From NCBI GenBank assembly GCA_039565995.1, contig CP154795.1, forward strand, positions 2,356,001 to 2,420,000: DNA of 64,000 bases, in the 5' to 3' direction. Position 1 is the stretch's first letter, and each line of letters opens with the position of its first letter. Made by a program: the position numbers and the translations under genes. The notes under the pieces were generated by a model, which was given only the letters and a program-made list of their open reading frames with translations, was not told the DNA's origin and did not search any database. Shown piece by piece: positions 1 to 9,824 of this stretch. The stretch comes from Propionibacteriaceae bacterium ZF39 (lineage in GTDB: Bacteria > Actinomycetota > Actinomycetes > Propionibacteriales > Propionibacteriaceae).

Positions 1-788
1 CCGACGCGCCGAACTCGGGGAAAGAGCCCCCGGCGTTGAAGTCCACTCTGCTCAAACTCGCCATTCCCGTCTCCGGGAGGCAGCCGTCTGCGCCGAAGCA
101 GAATCAGGTTCTGGCCATGGTGCGGGCGGCGAGCACCGAGACGCGACGCATTCTCCGGGAGGACCTCGGGCTGGGCAGCCTGCGCACCAGGGCTCGCGTC
201 TGGGCCGTCCTCCGCACGATCGCCGGTCCCGGTCTGGTGCTGGCTGCCTGGCTCTGGATCCTGGCCGAGGTGCTGGCACCCCGGGGGCTTTCGCATCCGG
301 CGATGGGAGTGTTTGCCCCGGTGGCTCTGTTCTTCGGAGTGCGGATCGGCCTCTTCTTCTGCCGGCCGGCGCTCGGGCCGAAAGGAACCGCCCTGCGGGA
401 GCAGACCGAGGGCTTTCGGAGCTACCTCGCCACCGCCGAGGCCGCTCAGCTCAATTTCGAGGCCGATCAGGACATCTATCGTCGCTATCTCCCCTGGGCT
501 GTGTTGTTCGGGCTCACCGAGCGGTGGACCCGGGTCTGTCAGGACCTGGCGCGCCAGGGGCAGATCCCACCCCTGGACGATGTGCTGGCCGCCAGGGGGC
601 TGACCGGCCGGTCCCTGTCGGTGAACATCGCTGCGTTGTCGTCGGCCGTGGCCCGCCAGAGCCGCGGTTATGGCGCGAGCACCGCGGGTCTCGGCGGACG
701 AGGTGGCGGATCCGGTGGGTCGTCCGGTTTCGGAGGGGGCGCCTCCGGCGGTGGGGGCGGTGGTGGCACCAGCGCCCGCAGCTGGTAG
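1..788 (+). CDS. DUF2207 family membrane protein, C-terminal part (5' end outside window)
   Basis: The frame is open from the first bases, so the gene starts upstream and only the C-terminal ~260 residues are visible. Two hydrophobic segments lie around positions 180-350. They are followed by the conserved block with [30 protein letters not shown] and a WTRVC stretch, which is typical of the C-terminal cytoplasmic region of DUF2207 proteins. The end is a low-complexity Gly-rich tail ([12 protein letters not shown]), also usual for this family. DUF2207 proteins often sit beside lemA, which is not visible here. The function is unknown. The family call is by motif memory only. Confidence 0.75.
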   Translation, partial: DAPNSGKEPPALKSTLLKLAIPVSGRQPSAPKQNQVLAMVRAASTETRRILREDLGLGSLRTRARVWAVLRTIAGPGLVLAAWLWILAEVLAPRGLSHPAMGVFAPVALFFGVRIGLFFCRPALGPKGTALREQTEGFRSYLATAEAAQLNFEADQDIYRRYLPWAVLFGLTERWTRVCQDLARQGQIPPLDDVLAARGLTGRSLSVNIAALSSAVARQSRGYGASTAGLGGRGGGSGGSSGFGGGASGGGGGGGTSARSW

Positions 789-834
789 CCCGACCACGAT
801 TGTCCGCACACGGCCCGGGGCTTCGGCTTCTGGA

Positions 835-840
835 TAGGCT
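835..840 (+). promoter_or_regulatory. Predicted -10 element of purL
   Basis: TAGGCT lies about 40 bases before the purL start. A transcript starting near 847 would carry a leader of about 34 nt that includes the AGGAGG ribosome binding site at 870-875. No convincing -35 box is seen. Confidence 0.4.
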
Positions 841-880
841 CGGGCCGTTCGCGCATGCCGCATCACGCAGGAGGCCCACC

Positions 881-3800
881 ATGTCTGCGCCGACGACTCC
901 GTCGCACCACTACGAGATCCTGCCCCTCGCGGGCGGCTCGGCGCTGTCGGACTTCCGGGCCCGGGCCCTGCTCGCGCGGCTGCAACAGGTGGCTCCCGGA
1001 GTCACGGGCATCAGCGCGCGATTCCTGCACCTGGTCGCGACCGAGACCACCCCGGCGCCCGAGACCGTCGAGGCGCTGACTGCGATCCTGACCTACGGCG
1101 ATCCCTATGTCGCGTCGGGCGCGGACAACACTGTGTCCTTCATCGTCGCCCCGCGCCTCGGCACGATCTCGCCCTGGGCGTCCAAGGCCACCGACATCGT
1201 CCACAACTGCGGCATCGAGCTGCATCGTGTGGAGCGCGTCACCGAATACCTGGTCGAGACCAGCGGGCTGACCGCCCAGGAGTACGCCGCGTGTGCGGCT
1301 CTCCTCCACGACCGCATGACCGAGTCGGTGCTGGTGGATCGCGAGTCGGCGTACGCGCTGTTCGCCGACCGCGAGGCGGAGCCGATGGTGCATGTCGACG
1401 TGCTCGGCCACGGGCGCGCGTCGCTCGAGACCGCCAACGTCGAGTTCGGCCTGGCCCTCTCCGACGACGAGATCGACTATCTGGTCGACGCCTTCAACGA
1501 CCTGAAGCGCAACCCGACCGATGTCGAACTGATGATGTTCGCGCAGGCCAACTCCGAACACTGCCGCCACAAGATCTTCAACGCCGACTTCATCGTCGAC
1601 GGCCAGCCGCAGACGCGGTCGCTGTTCGGGATGATCCGCTACACCGAGCAGGTCGCGGGCGGGCCCGGGAACGGGACCGTGGTGGCCTACAAGGACAACG
1701 CCTCGATCATGGTCGGCGGCCCGACGACGCGGTTCGTGCCCGAACCAGAGGCGGGTTACCAAGGGCCGGCGAAGTATGCCGAACGCCCCGGCGAGGTCCA
1801 CGTCCTCATGAAGGTCGAGACCCACAACCACCCGACGGCGATCTCACCGTTCCCGGGGGCGGCGACCGGCGCGGGCGGCGAGATCCGCGACGAGGGTGCG
1901 ACCGGCCGCGGGTCCCAGCCGAAGGCCGGCCTGACCGGCTTCATCGTCTCCAACCTCAACCTCCCCGACACCGACGAGCCGTGGGAGGCCGAGCCCTATG
2001 GCGCACCCGGCCACATCGCCTCGCCGCTCGACATCATGATCGAGGCACCGATCGGAGCAGCCGCGTTCAACAACGAGTTCGGCCGCCCGGGTCTGGGCGG
2101 GTTCTTCCGGGTCTATGAACAGACCGTCGCCGGCGTCCGTCGCGGCTATCACAAGCCGATCATGAGCGCCGGCGGCCTCGGGTCGATCAGCGCCGAACTG
2201 ACCGAGAAGATTCTCTTCGGCGAGGGCAGCCTGCTGATCCAGCTCGGTGGCCCCGGCATGCGGATCGGCATGGGCGGCGGCGCGGCGTCCTCAATGGCGG
2301 CCGGCACCAACGCGGCCGAGCTCGACTTCGACTCCGTGCAGCGCGGCAACCCGGAGATGGAGCGCCGGGCGCAGGAAGTCATCAACGCCTGCTGGGCCCT
2401 CGGCGACGCCAACCCGATCCTCGCGATCCACGATGTCGGCGCCGGCGGTCTCTCCAATGCCTTCCCCGAGCTCGTCCACGATGCCGGGATGGGTGCGACG
2501 TTCGACCTCAATGCGGTGCCGCTCGAGGAGTCGGGCCTGGCGCCCAAGGAGATCTGGTGCAACGAGAGCCAGGAGCGCTACGTCCTCGCGATCGCACCGG
2601 AGAGCCTCGACGCGTTCACCGCGATCTGCGAACGCGAGCGCGCGCCCTTCGCCGTCGTCGGCGTGACCCACGACAACGGTCAGCTCGTCCTGGACGAGAA
2701 CGCGATCTCCTCCGGTGCCGGTGACGACCCGGCGATCGACATGCCGCTGGAGGTGCTGCTCGGCAAGCCGCCGCGCATGACACGCGATGTCACCCGGGTG
2801 GAGCGCTCGTCGGAGGCGTTGGATCTCGCGCCGCTCGCTGATCCCGACGCCCTGCGCGACTCCGCGTACGCCGTCCTCCGCCACCCCAGCGTCGCCAGCA
2901 AGCGCTTTCTGATCACGATCGGCGACCGCACCGTCGGCGGCCTCAGCCATCGCGACCAGATGGTCGGCCCCTGGCAGGTGCCCGTCGCCGATGTTGCGGT
3001 GACGCTGAGCGACTTCGTCGGGTTCGCCGGGCAGGCGATGAGCTCGGGCGAGCGTACGCCCCTGGCTGCGGTCGACGGGCCCGCCTCGGGCCGCATGGCC
3101 ATGGGTGAGGCGATCACCAACCTCCTCGCCGCGCCGATCACGCTGACGGGCGTGAAGCTGTCGTGCAACTGGATGGCCGCCTGTGGTGAGCCTGGCGAGG
3201 ATGCCGCCCTGTTCGACACCGTCGAGGCCGTGGCGATGGAGCTCTGCCCCGCGCTCGGCGTGAGCGTGCCCGTCGGCAAGGACTCCCTGTCGATGCGGAC
3301 CAGATGGACCGATGTCGACGGGACCAAGCAGGTCACGTCACCGGTGTCGCTGGTCGTGTCCGCGTTCGCGTCGCTCGACGATGTGCGCGGGACGCTGACC
3401 CCGGTGCTGCCCGCCGACTCGACGCTGCTGCTCGTGGACCTCGGGGCCGGGGCCGATCGCCTGGGCGGATCGATGCTGGCGCAGGTCAACGGGTCGTTCG
3501 GCGGCGAGGTGCCAGATCTGGACGACCCCCAGCGGCTGGTCCGACTGGTCGATGCGGTCAATGCTCTGCGTGCGGCAGGCCTGGTCACGGCGTACCACGA
3601 CCGCTCCGACGGCGGCCTCTGGGCCACCGCGTGCGAGATGGCGTTCGCCGGCTCGATCGGTGTCGACCTGAGCGTCGACTCTGTCGCCCAGCTGTTCACC
3701 GAGGAATTGGGCGCGGTGCTCGCCGTGCCGCCCGGGCAGCTCGAGGCCGCCGAGGCGGTCCTGGCGGAGCACGGCCTTGCCGATCTGGTACGCCGGGTCG

Positions 3801-4807
3801 GTGCCACGCAGGACGCGCGGCGGGTGCGGGTTTCCGTTGCCGACGGGGCAGGCATCGACGAGGACCTCCGCGACCTGGGTCAGGCCTGGGACGAGGTGTC
3901 GTGGCGGATCGCCGCGCTGCGCGACAACCCCGCGTGCGCGGATTCGGAGCACGCGGCATTCGCTGCGGATCGCCCCGGCCTGCACGTCCACACGACATTC
4001 GATCCGACCGACGACATCGCGGCGCCGTTCCTGAATCTGGGCGCCCGGCCGAAGGTTGCGGTCCTCCGCGAACAGGGCGTCAACTCCCATGTGGAGACGG
4101 CGTTCGCGTTCGACCGCGCGGGCTTCGACACCTTCGATGTCCACATGACCGACCTGCAGAACGGCCGGTTCGACCTCGCCGATGCGGTGGGGCTCGTCGC
4201 CTGCGGCGGCTTCTCCTATGGCGACACGCTGGGCGCGGGCGAGGGCTGGGCGCGGTCGGTGTTGCACAACCCGAAGCTGACGGAGGCCTTCCACGCCTTC
4301 TTCCACCGCGAGGACACCTTCGGCCTCGGCATCTGCAACGGCTGCCAGATGTTCGGAGCCCTGGCCGACCTGATCCCGGGGGCCGAGGCATGGCCGCTGT
4401 TCACGCGCAACACGAGCGAGCAATATGAGGCGCGCCTGTCGCAGGTCGAGGTCCTCGACTCCCCGTCGCTCTTCTTCGCCGGCATGGCAGGGTCGCGCAT
4501 CCCGATCGTCGTGGCCCACGGCGAGGGCCGGGCCAACTTCTCCCGCCGCGGCGACCTCGCGACCGTGCAGCGAGCCATGCGGTTCGTCGATGGACACGGG
4601 GAGCCCGCGATGGCGTACCCGACGAATCCGAACGGCTCCCCCGACGGCCTGACCGCGGTGACCACGCCCGACGGCCGGTTCACCGCGATGATGCCGCACC
4701 CCGAACGAGTGAGCCGCAACGTGCAGATGAGCTGGACCTCCGCGCCGCTGGACCAGGAGAGCCCGTGGCAGCGGATGTTCCGCAACGCCCGGGTCCGGGT
4801 CGGCTAG
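881..4807 (+). CDS. purL: Phosphoribosylformylglycinamidine synthase, large single-chain form
   Basis: FGAM synthase converts FGAR, glutamine and ATP to FGAM in purine biosynthesis. The start at ATG 881 follows a strong AGGAGG site and gives 1308 aa, close to the ~1295 aa of the Escherichia coli enzyme. Visible in order: the N-terminal PurS-like region, the synthetase core with [14 protein letters not shown] near residue 311, a second AIRS-like half, and a C-terminal class-I glutamine amidotransferase with GICNGCQMF (nucleophile Cys near 1152) and MPHPERV (His near 1273). The three activities are therefore fused in one chain. Many actinomycetes instead have separate PurS, PurQ and PurL; the large form is known from bifidobacteria and proteobacteria. 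No other pur gene is adjacent. Confidence 0.97.
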   Translation: MSAPTTPSHHYEILPLAGGSALSDFRARALLARLQQVAPGVTGISARFLHLVATETTPAPETVEALTAILTYGDPYVASGADNTVSFIVAPRLGTISPWASKATDIVHNCGIELHRVERVTEYLVETSGLTAQEYAACAALLHDRMTESVLVDRESAYALFADREAEPMVHVDVLGHGRASLETANVEFGLALSDDEIDYLVDAFNDLKRNPTDVELMMFAQANSEHCRHKIFNADFIVDGQPQTRSLFGMIRYTEQVAGGPGNGTVVAYKDNASIMVGGPTTRFVPEPEAGYQGPAKYAERPGEVHVLMKVETHNHPTAISPFPGAATGAGGEIRDEGATGRGSQPKAGLTGFIVSNLNLPDTDEPWEAEPYGAPGHIASPLDIMIEAPIGAAAFNNEFGRPGLGGFFRVYEQTVAGVRRGYHKPIMSAGGLGSISAELTEKILFGEGSLLIQLGGPGMRIGMGGGAASSMAAGTNAAELDFDSVQRGNPEMERRAQEVINACWALGDANPILAIHDVGAGGLSNAFPELVHDAGMGATFDLNAVPLEESGLAPKEIWCNESQERYVLAIAPESLDAFTAICERERAPFAVVGVTHDNGQLVLDENAISSGAGDDPAIDMPLEVLLGKPPRMTRDVTRVERSSEALDLAPLADPDALRDSAYAVLRHPSVASKRFLITIGDRTVGGLSHRDQMVGPWQVPVADVAVTLSDFVGFAGQAMSSGERTPLAAVDGPASGRMAMGEAITNLLAAPITLTGVKLSCNWMAACGEPGEDAALFDTVEAVAMELCPALGVSVPVGKDSLSMRTRWTDVDGTKQVTSPVSLVVSAFASLDDVRGTLTPVLPADSTLLLVDLGAGADRLGGSMLAQVNGSFGGEVPDLDDPQRLVRLVDAVNALRAAGLVTAYHDRSDGGLWATACEMAFAGSIGVDLSVDSVAQLFTEELGAVLAVPPGQLEAAEAVLAEHGLADLVRRVGATQDARRVRVSVADGAGIDEDLRDLGQAWDEVSWRIAALRDNPACADSEHAAFAADRPGLHVHTTFDPTDDIAAPFLNLGARPKVAVLREQGVNSHVETAFAFDRAGFDTFDVHMTDLQNGRFDLADAVGLVACGGFSYGDTLGAGEGWARSVLHNPKLTEAFHAFFHREDTFGLGICNGCQMFGALADLIPGAEAWPLFTRNTSEQYEARLSQVEVLDSPSLFFAGMAGSRIPIVVAHGEGRANFSRRGDLATVQRAMRFVDGHGEPAMAYPTNPNGSPDGLTAVTTPDGRFTAMMPHPERVSRNVQMSWTSAPLDQESPWQRMFRNARVRVG

Positions 4808-4815
4808 GAGCACCG

Positions 4816-5262
4816 GTGATCGCAACGATCATCCGTGCGGCCGGAACCGGGTCGGCCGTGGCGGCGGCTCTTGTTGTCACGGCCTGCAGCCAGTCCGTGG
4901 AGGTCACCCGCGCCGGCGGGCATCCCGCGGAGGTGCAGGCCCAGGAGCTGTTGGAGATCGCGCTGACGTCCGACTGCGAGACGACCGTGGATCACTACAT
5001 CGGGACCTACACCGATGACCCCGTCCAACGCGAGATCTATCGCCGCGCCCACATCGACCTGTGCGAATCGGACCGTGTCCGGGAGGCTCTCGAACCCCGG
5101 CAGTGGCACTGCGCAGCCGCGATCTTCGAACGAGAACGCGTCAGCGTCGAATGTCGCCCGTCAACCCACAGCACGGTCGTCGTGCCCTTCGCCTATCGCA
5201 CGCCCGACCATTTCCGCGGCGAGAACACGAGCATCTCCTGGGGATCGATCCGCCTGAGCTGA
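4816..5262 (+). CDS. Putative lipoprotein of unknown function
   Basis: The GTG start 8 bases after the purL stop gives 148 aa. The N-terminus is a lipoprotein signal: a short charged start, a hydrophobic run (AVAAALVVTAC) and a lipobox ending in Cys near residue 21. The mature part contains four further cysteines (for example in SDCETTV, DLCESD, WHCAAA and VECRP), which could form two disulfides outside the membrane. I do not recognise the family. The spacing suggests co-transcription with purL, but no functional link is evident. Confidence 0.7.
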   Translation: MIATIIRAAGTGSAVAAALVVTACSQSVEVTRAGGHPAEVQAQELLEIALTSDCETTVDHYIGTYTDDPVQREIYRRAHIDLCESDRVREALEPRQWHCAAAIFERERVSVECRPSTHSTVVVPFAYRTPDHFRGENTSISWGSIRLS

Positions 5263-5378
5263 CCGACTTGCACTCGCCCCTCGCCAAGGACACATAGCGA
5301 TAAATCCACTCAAGATCCCTCAGGGCAGCGCACCGAAGGTCCATACTGGACGCCCACAGTCCGCGAAGGGAGTCAACG

Positions 5379-5528
5379 ATGACCGAACGACCCGATGAGC
5401 CGAATGAGCAGCAGAACGATCTCGAGGAACTGAACTCCGAGGGGGCCGGTCTCGGCGCGGGCGCCGACAACACGTTCGAGCCCGAGGAGGACGAGGACGC
5501 ACCGGTGGAGGGAACCCAGGAGGGCTGA
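5379..5528 (+). CDS. Small acidic protein, 49 aa
   Basis: ATG 5379 is preceded by GAAGGGA at the right distance, and the frame runs to TGA 5526-5528. The product begins MTERPDEPNEQQND and ends FEPEEDEDAPVEGTQEG. It is strongly acidic, has no hydrophobic segment and is probably disordered. Codon use matches neighbouring genes. Such short acidic proteins are common and uncharacterised in actinobacteria. Coding status rests on the ribosome binding site, frame and codon pattern only. Confidence 0.55.
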   Translation: MTERPDEPNEQQNDLEELNSEGAGLGAGADNTFEPEEDEDAPVEGTQEG

Positions 5529-5551
5529 GCTCCCAGGAGCGTGCCCTTCTA

Positions 5552-6742
5552 TTACGGTCCGCCCGCGGAGAGTTCGAGGATCAGGTCCCGGATCTCATAG
5601 CTCTTGAGCAAATCGTTGAAATACAGCCGCGGCTCACCGACCAGCCGCACCGGAAGGCTGAGCAGGCGATGCAGGAACAGGTCGGTCTCGTGGATCGCCA
5701 GGAATGCACCGGGACACTTGTGGGCGCCGTCCCCGAAGGCCAAGGCCTGCGCCGCCACGCCCGGCGGGAGTGGCCGACCGGGATGGACCCGCAGGGGTTC
5801 CTGACCGACCGCCTCGGGATCGGCGCTGGCGGTGCGGAGATCGAGCATGATCATCGACCCGGCGGGAATGTGGTGGTTCTCGCCGGCGTACTCGATCGTC
5901 AGGTCCTCCGTCACCCGCCGCCACAGATTCGACGCCACGGGCTCCAGCCGCAGGATCTCGTGCAGCAGCCGGCGTCGTTCGTCCCGTTCGGCCTCGACAT
6001 AGGTACGCCGAAGCCCCTCGTCCTCGAGCATGTGCCACGCGGCCACCGAGATGAACTCACGCGTCGTCACCATGCCGGCCACCCCATAGGTCAGGCATTC
6101 GACGAGGATCTCGAGGTGGTTGTAATCCTTGGTGATCAGGTGGCTGATCACATCGTCCTTCGGCTGCTTCTTCCGCGCCCGGATCGCCGGCAGGACATCG
6201 AGCAGATAGAACGCGCCGATCTTGCGGAAACCGTCGAGATTGGAGCCCAGCTTCCGCAGTGGATTCGTGCTCGCGCCCTTCATCACGTCCTGGCCGTCGA
6301 GGAGCGTGTCGATGCGGCGATCCATGCCGGGTCGGACCGAGTCGGTCAGCCCCACCACCCGCGCCGCCACGGCCACGGCGAGCTGCATCCCGAGCTGGCT
6401 CAGATCCGCCCGCCCGTCCCGCTCCAACTGCTCGAGCAACTCGTCGACCTCGCGATCGATGAACTCGCCGTACTCCTTGTCGACAGTCCTGGGCGCGAAG
6501 AACCGCGCGATCGCGGTCCGCAACTCACGGTGGGGCTCACCGTCGAGGAAGAACACCGACGGCCGCAGGCGACTCACCAGGATGTTGTCGCTCGCGGCCC
6601 CCTGGCTGACCCGCTCGGTCTCGCGCAGGATCTCGCGCACCGGGGCGTACGCCCGGAAGATCCAGCTGTCCCCGTCGCGCTCGATCCCCGGCTGGAGCGC
6701 GTCCATGCCGAACCCGGTCTTGCGGTCGGATGTCATGGACAT
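5552..6742 (-). CDS. Cytochrome P450
   Basis: Haem-thiolate monooxygenase, 396 aa, a normal length for a soluble bacterial P450. The I-helix region reads YGVAGMVTTREFI, the K-helix ExxR motif is HEILRLEP, and the haem-binding loop is FGDGAHKCPG with the axial Cys near residue 343. The start ATG 6742 has an AAGGAGCC site upstream. No ferredoxin or ferredoxin reductase gene is nearby, so the redox partner must be encoded elsewhere. The substrate cannot be told from sequence. The promoter region carries a 12-bp palindrome (6769-6780). Confidence 0.93.
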   Translation of the reverse strand: MSMTSDRKTGFGMDALQPGIERDGDSWIFRAYAPVREILRETERVSQGAASDNILVSRLRPSVFFLDGEPHRELRTAIARFFAPRTVDKEYGEFIDREVDELLEQLERDGRADLSQLGMQLAVAVAARVVGLTDSVRPGMDRRIDTLLDGQDVMKGASTNPLRKLGSNLDGFRKIGAFYLLDVLPAIRARKKQPKDDVISHLITKDYNHLEILVECLTYGVAGMVTTREFISVAAWHMLEDEGLRRTYVEAERDERRRLLHEILRLEPVASNLWRRVTEDLTIEYAGENHHIPAGSMIMLDLRTASADPEAVGQEPLRVHPGRPLPPGVAAQALAFGDGAHKCPGAFLAIHETDLFLHRLLSLPVRLVGEPRLYFNDLLKSYEIRDLILELSAGGP

Positions 6743-6768
6743 GAGGCTCCTTTGCTCCGGACAGCGCG

Positions 6769-6780
6769 ATCGACGTCGAT
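6769..6780. promoter_or_regulatory. Palindrome in P450 promoter region
   Basis: ATCGACGTCGAT is a perfect 12-bp palindrome about 27 bases upstream of the P450 start codon and in the region divergent from the NUDIX gene. It could be an operator for either gene. No binding protein is recognisable next to it. Confidence 0.3.
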
Positions 6781-6844
6781 CCTAGTCGCGGCCTCGCCCA
6801 GGGGGTGAAGCCGATAATGCCGGTATCCGGAATAGGGTCGACCT

Positions 6845-7531
6845 GTGATTCCCGATTGGCTCCGAACGCTGCGGACGCGGCTGGACGATGAGTTGCCCCT
6901 GTGGTTCGCCGAACATCCGGTGCCTGCCAAACCGCAGCGCGAGTCAGCGGTCCTGGTCCTCTTCGGACACGACGCCGCCGACAACCCGACCCTGGTGCTG
7001 ACCGAGCGCGCGCACCATCTGCGCTCCCATGCTGCGCAGGTCGTGTTTCCCGGCGGGCACGTGGATCCGGGCGAGACACCCGAGCAGACCGCGCTGCGGG
7101 AGTCCAACGAGGAGATCGGGCTCGATGCCACGAGCGTCGAGATCGTCGATGCCCTGCCCGGCGTCTACATGACCCCGCAGGACACGGCGTACGTCCCCGT
7201 CCTCGGCTGGTGGCACACCCCCCACCCGGTCGATGTCGTCGACCCCGACGAGGTGCGCCGCATCGTCATCCCGACCCTCGACGAGCTCACCGATCCGGCG
7301 AACCGGTTCACGGCGACGGCCCCCGGAGGGTACGCCGGCCCCGCCTTCGAGGTCCACGACCTCATCGTCTGGGGCATCACGGCCAAGCTGCTCGAAGCCC
7401 TGCTCGACCTGTCCGGCTTCTCGCGGCCCTGGGACGCGTCCGTACGCCGAGCCCTCCCCTGGCGGCTCATCGCGCCGTACGCCTCGGAGGCCCACCGCCT
7501 GCCGACGCCGGAGGAATCTCCCGGAGGCTGA
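6845..7531 (+). CDS. NUDIX hydrolase, CoA-pyrophosphatase-like
   Basis: 228 aa. The full NUDIX box is present around residues 69-91: GGHVDPGE followed by REsnEEIG, fitting GX5EX7REUXEEXGU. The upstream segment (QRESAVLVLFG) and the LTERAHHLRSHAAQVVFPGG context resemble the CoA diphosphatase branch (NudL-type), which hydrolyses CoA and short acyl-CoAs. The GTG start lies 6 bases after TAGGGT (6834-6839), a good -10 element, so the mRNA may be leaderless. Substrate assignment is by resemblance only. Confidence 0.85.
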   Translation: MIPDWLRTLRTRLDDELPLWFAEHPVPAKPQRESAVLVLFGHDAADNPTLVLTERAHHLRSHAAQVVFPGGHVDPGETPEQTALRESNEEIGLDATSVEIVDALPGVYMTPQDTAYVPVLGWWHTPHPVDVVDPDEVRRIVIPTLDELTDPANRFTATAPGGYAGPAFEVHDLIVWGITAKLLEALLDLSGFSRPWDASVRRALPWRLIAPYASEAHRLPTPEESPGG

Positions 7532-7534
7532 CTC

Positions 7535-7564
7535 TTGACATGTGACCTTTTAGTCACGTATTTT
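7535..7564 (+). promoter_or_regulatory. Promoter and likely autoregulatory operator of the arsR-type operon
   Basis: A -35 box TTGACA (7535-7540) is 18 bases from a -10 TATTTT (7559-7564). Between them lies an inverted repeat GTGAC-N6-GTCAC (7542-7557). A repressor bound there would cover the promoter. The predicted transcription start falls on or next to ATG 7571, so the transcript should be leaderless. Confidence 0.6.
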
Positions 7565-7570
7565 TGAGCC

Positions 7571-7954
7571 ATGGACGACGACCAGGTGTTCAAGGCATTG
7601 GCGGATCCGACCCGCCGACTGCTGCTGGACGCCCTGTTCGAGCGGGACGGCCGCTCGCTCGGAGAGCTCGAGGCAGTGGTCACCGCCCATGACATCGAGA
7701 TGACCCGCTTCGGAGTGGCGAAGCACCTGCGGATCCTCGAATCCGCCGGGCTGGTCAACTCCCGCAAATCGGGCCGGGAGAAGCTGCACCACCTCAACCC
7801 GGTCCCCATCCAGGCCATCCACGAACGCTGGATCGGCAAATACACCGAGCGGGCCGGGATCTCGTCGGTCCTGCTCGACCTCAAACGACGGCTCGAGGGC
7901 GACACCCCGACCCCCGACATCACCCCGATCAACCCGGAAGGTCCACGACCATGA
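7571..7954 (+). CDS. ArsR-family winged-helix regulator
   Basis: 127 aa. FKALADPTRRLLLDAL is the typical ArsR N-terminus. The helix-turn-helix includes GVAKHLRILESAGLV, followed by the wing SRKSGREKLHHLNP. No metal-binding ELCVCD-type motif is present. This matches the subgroup paired with AHSA1/SRPBCC proteins rather than metal sensors. Its stop overlaps the next start (ATGA at 7951-7954), so the two are translationally coupled. It probably represses its own operon through the inverted repeat in the promoter. Confidence 0.9.
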   Translation: MDDDQVFKALADPTRRLLLDALFERDGRSLGELEAVVTAHDIEMTRFGVAKHLRILESAGLVNSRKSGREKLHHLNPVPIQAIHERWIGKYTERAGISSVLLDLKRRLEGDTPTPDITPINPEGPRP

Positions 7955-8442
7955 GCAACGACGCCATCCAGATCTACAGCATCTACGTCAAGGCTCCCGC
8001 CCAGCAGGTGTGGGAGGCGATCACCCAGTCCGAATACACGACCCAATGGGGCTACGGCGGCCCGACCCTGATCGACCAGCGCCCCGGCGGCACCTATCGC
8101 AACCTCACGACTGACGAGATGAAGCAGATGGGCCTCGGCGAGGTGGCGATCAACGGCGAGGTGCTCGAAATCGACCCGCCCAACCGCCTCGTGCTCGCCT
8201 GGCAGCCCGCCTGGCATCCCGAGTCCGCACCGACGCGCCTGACCTGGGAATTCACCGAATATCCCTCCGGGCTCACCTTCGTGAAGCTCACGCATGACCT
8301 CACCGCCGCGCCGGAGTACGCCGCAGAGGTCGCCGGCGGCCACGATCCCGCCTCGGGTGGCGGCGGCTGGCCCTGGTGCCTCGCCGGGCTCAAGACGCTC
8401 CTCGAGACCGGCCAGTCAATGGACGAACCTGCCGCTTCCTGA
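7951..8442 (+). CDS. SRPBCC (AHSA1-like) domain protein
   Basis: 163 aa with one START/SRPBCC fold. It opens with IYSIYVKAPAQQVWEAITQ, continues with GGTYRNL and INGEVLEIDPPNRLVLAWQP, and ends with the helix containing GGGWPWCLAGLKTLLETG. These proteins have a hydrophobic ligand cavity. ArsR-AHSA1 operons are frequent in actinobacteria, but the ligand is generally unknown. It is translationally coupled to the regulator upstream and followed by a strong terminator. Confidence 0.88.
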   Translation: MSNDAIQIYSIYVKAPAQQVWEAITQSEYTTQWGYGGPTLIDQRPGGTYRNLTTDEMKQMGLGEVAINGEVLEIDPPNRLVLAWQPAWHPESAPTRLTWEFTEYPSGLTFVKLTHDLTAAPEYAAEVAGGHDPASGGGGWPWCLAGLKTLLETGQSMDEPAAS

Positions 8443-8463
8443 CCCCCGGACTCGACCCCGAAC

Positions 8464-8498
8464 CAGAGGCCGCGCGAGTCACCCTCGCGCGGCCTCTG
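8464..8498 (+). terminator. Hairpin terminator after the arsR operon
   Basis: CAGAGGCCGCGCGAG pairs perfectly over 15 bp with CTCGCGCGGCCTCTG around a 5-base loop. Only two T residues follow, as is common in high-GC actinobacteria. Confidence 0.75.
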
Positions 8499-8561
8499 TT
8501 CGCTCTGCGCACACTGAGACGTCCATCGCACATCGATGATTCTTCCCCTACAGTGAGCGCC

Positions 8562-9734
8562 GTGACTGAGCGCAAGGCCAGGCTGTGGCCGCTGTATGTG
8601 GGTGGGTTCCTGGGGCCCTTCGGCTCTCCCGTGGTGACGACGATGCTGCCGGAAATGCAGGCAGACCTCGGCCGGTCGATCGTGGAGCTCAGCCTGACGC
8701 TGCCGGCGTACCTTTTTCCTTTCGCCGCCCTCATGCTGATCTCGGGCACGCTCGCCGAACGATTCGGGCGCCGCAACACGGTGCGGATGGGTTATGTCGT
8801 CTTCACCCTCGCGTCGATCGCCTGTGCGCTCGCCCCCTCCTATGAAGTCCTGATGCTCGCGCGGGTCCTGCAGGGTGCAGCCAACGCGTTCACCACCCCC
8901 GTTCTCGTCGCGGCCATCACCGACTCGGTGGCACCCCACCGCCTCGGCCGTTCACTCGGCCTGTTCGGATCGATGCAGGCGACCGGCCAGGCCATGGCGC
9001 CGCTCATCGGTGGTCTCGCCGCCTCTGTCGACTGGCGACTCGCGTTCTGGGGCACCGCTCTGGTGGCCGCCATCCTGGCCATGCTTCCCCCGGAGGACTC
9101 GCCCCACAAGGCCGTCGGCGGCTGGGAGCGTTGGAAGGTGCTCGCCAACCGCCAGCTCGCGATCGCGAGCATCACCGCAGCCCTGGCGTTCCTGACCACC
9201 ATGGCCATGGCGGTCGTGGCGGCGCTCTACGTGCGCGATGTCTTCGATCTCGGCCCGACTGCGACCGGCCTGATCGTCGCGATCTTCGGCTTCGCGGGAC
9301 TCGCGACCGGGCGGTTCACCGGCGGGCTCATGGACAAGTACGGCCGCCTCGAAGTGGGTGGCATCGCTCACCTCACGCTGGGCATCTTCAGCGCGGTCAC
9401 CGGCATCGTCGGAACTCTCGCGCTGCCCGGCCCGCTGCCCCTGGTCTTCGTGATCATCGCCATCGCGATCGCCGGCGCCGCCGCCACCGGCACCCGCACC
9501 GTCGTCCAGAACCTCGCGGTAACCTCGGCCCCGTCCAACCGTTCGGGCGCGACCTCGATCATGCTCGCCTGCCAGTTCGCCGGCGCGGCGCTGTCGCCGG
9601 TCCTCTTCGTCCCGCTCTACGAGGCGCAGCAGGTGCCCGACGGTGGCATCGCGCTGATCGCCGCCGGAACCACGGCATTCGCGGCCGGCATTCTCCTGCT
9701 GGTCGTACGCAAGCTGGGCTGGGTCAAGGCCTGA
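8562..9734 (+). CDS. MFS transporter
   Basis: About 390 aa from GTG 8562 (GTG 8553 is an in-frame alternative). Roughly 12 hydrophobic segments are visible. The conserved MFS loop-2/3 motif appears as GTLAERFGRRNTVRMG, and GLMDKYGRLEVGG is the equivalent loop in the second half. The sequence resembles drug/metabolite antiporters with 12 segments. TACAGT at 8549-8554 is a plausible -10, placing the transcription start at the codon. The substrate is unknown. Confidence 0.85.
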   Translation: MTERKARLWPLYVGGFLGPFGSPVVTTMLPEMQADLGRSIVELSLTLPAYLFPFAALMLISGTLAERFGRRNTVRMGYVVFTLASIACALAPSYEVLMLARVLQGAANAFTTPVLVAAITDSVAPHRLGRSLGLFGSMQATGQAMAPLIGGLAASVDWRLAFWGTALVAAILAMLPPEDSPHKAVGGWERWKVLANRQLAIASITAALAFLTTMAMAVVAALYVRDVFDLGPTATGLIVAIFGFAGLATGRFTGGLMDKYGRLEVGGIAHLTLGIFSAVTGIVGTLALPGPLPLVFVIIAIAIAGAAATGTRTVVQNLAVTSAPSNRSGATSIMLACQFAGAALSPVLFVPLYEAQQVPDGGIALIAAGTTAFAAGILLLVVRKLGWVKA

Positions 9735-9811
9735 CGGGCGGAACACCCGGCCTCGACCGACACGTAGTGACGCAAATCACGATTCCTCTGGCATTGGGCG
9801 CGTTCGCGTCG

Positions 9812-9817
9812 TAGGTT
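9812..9817 (+). promoter_or_regulatory. Predicted -10 of the CBS protein (leaderless)
   Basis: TAGGTT ends 8 bases before ATG 9825, so transcription should begin at the start codon. Confidence 0.5.
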
Positions 9818-9824
9818 CTTCCCC

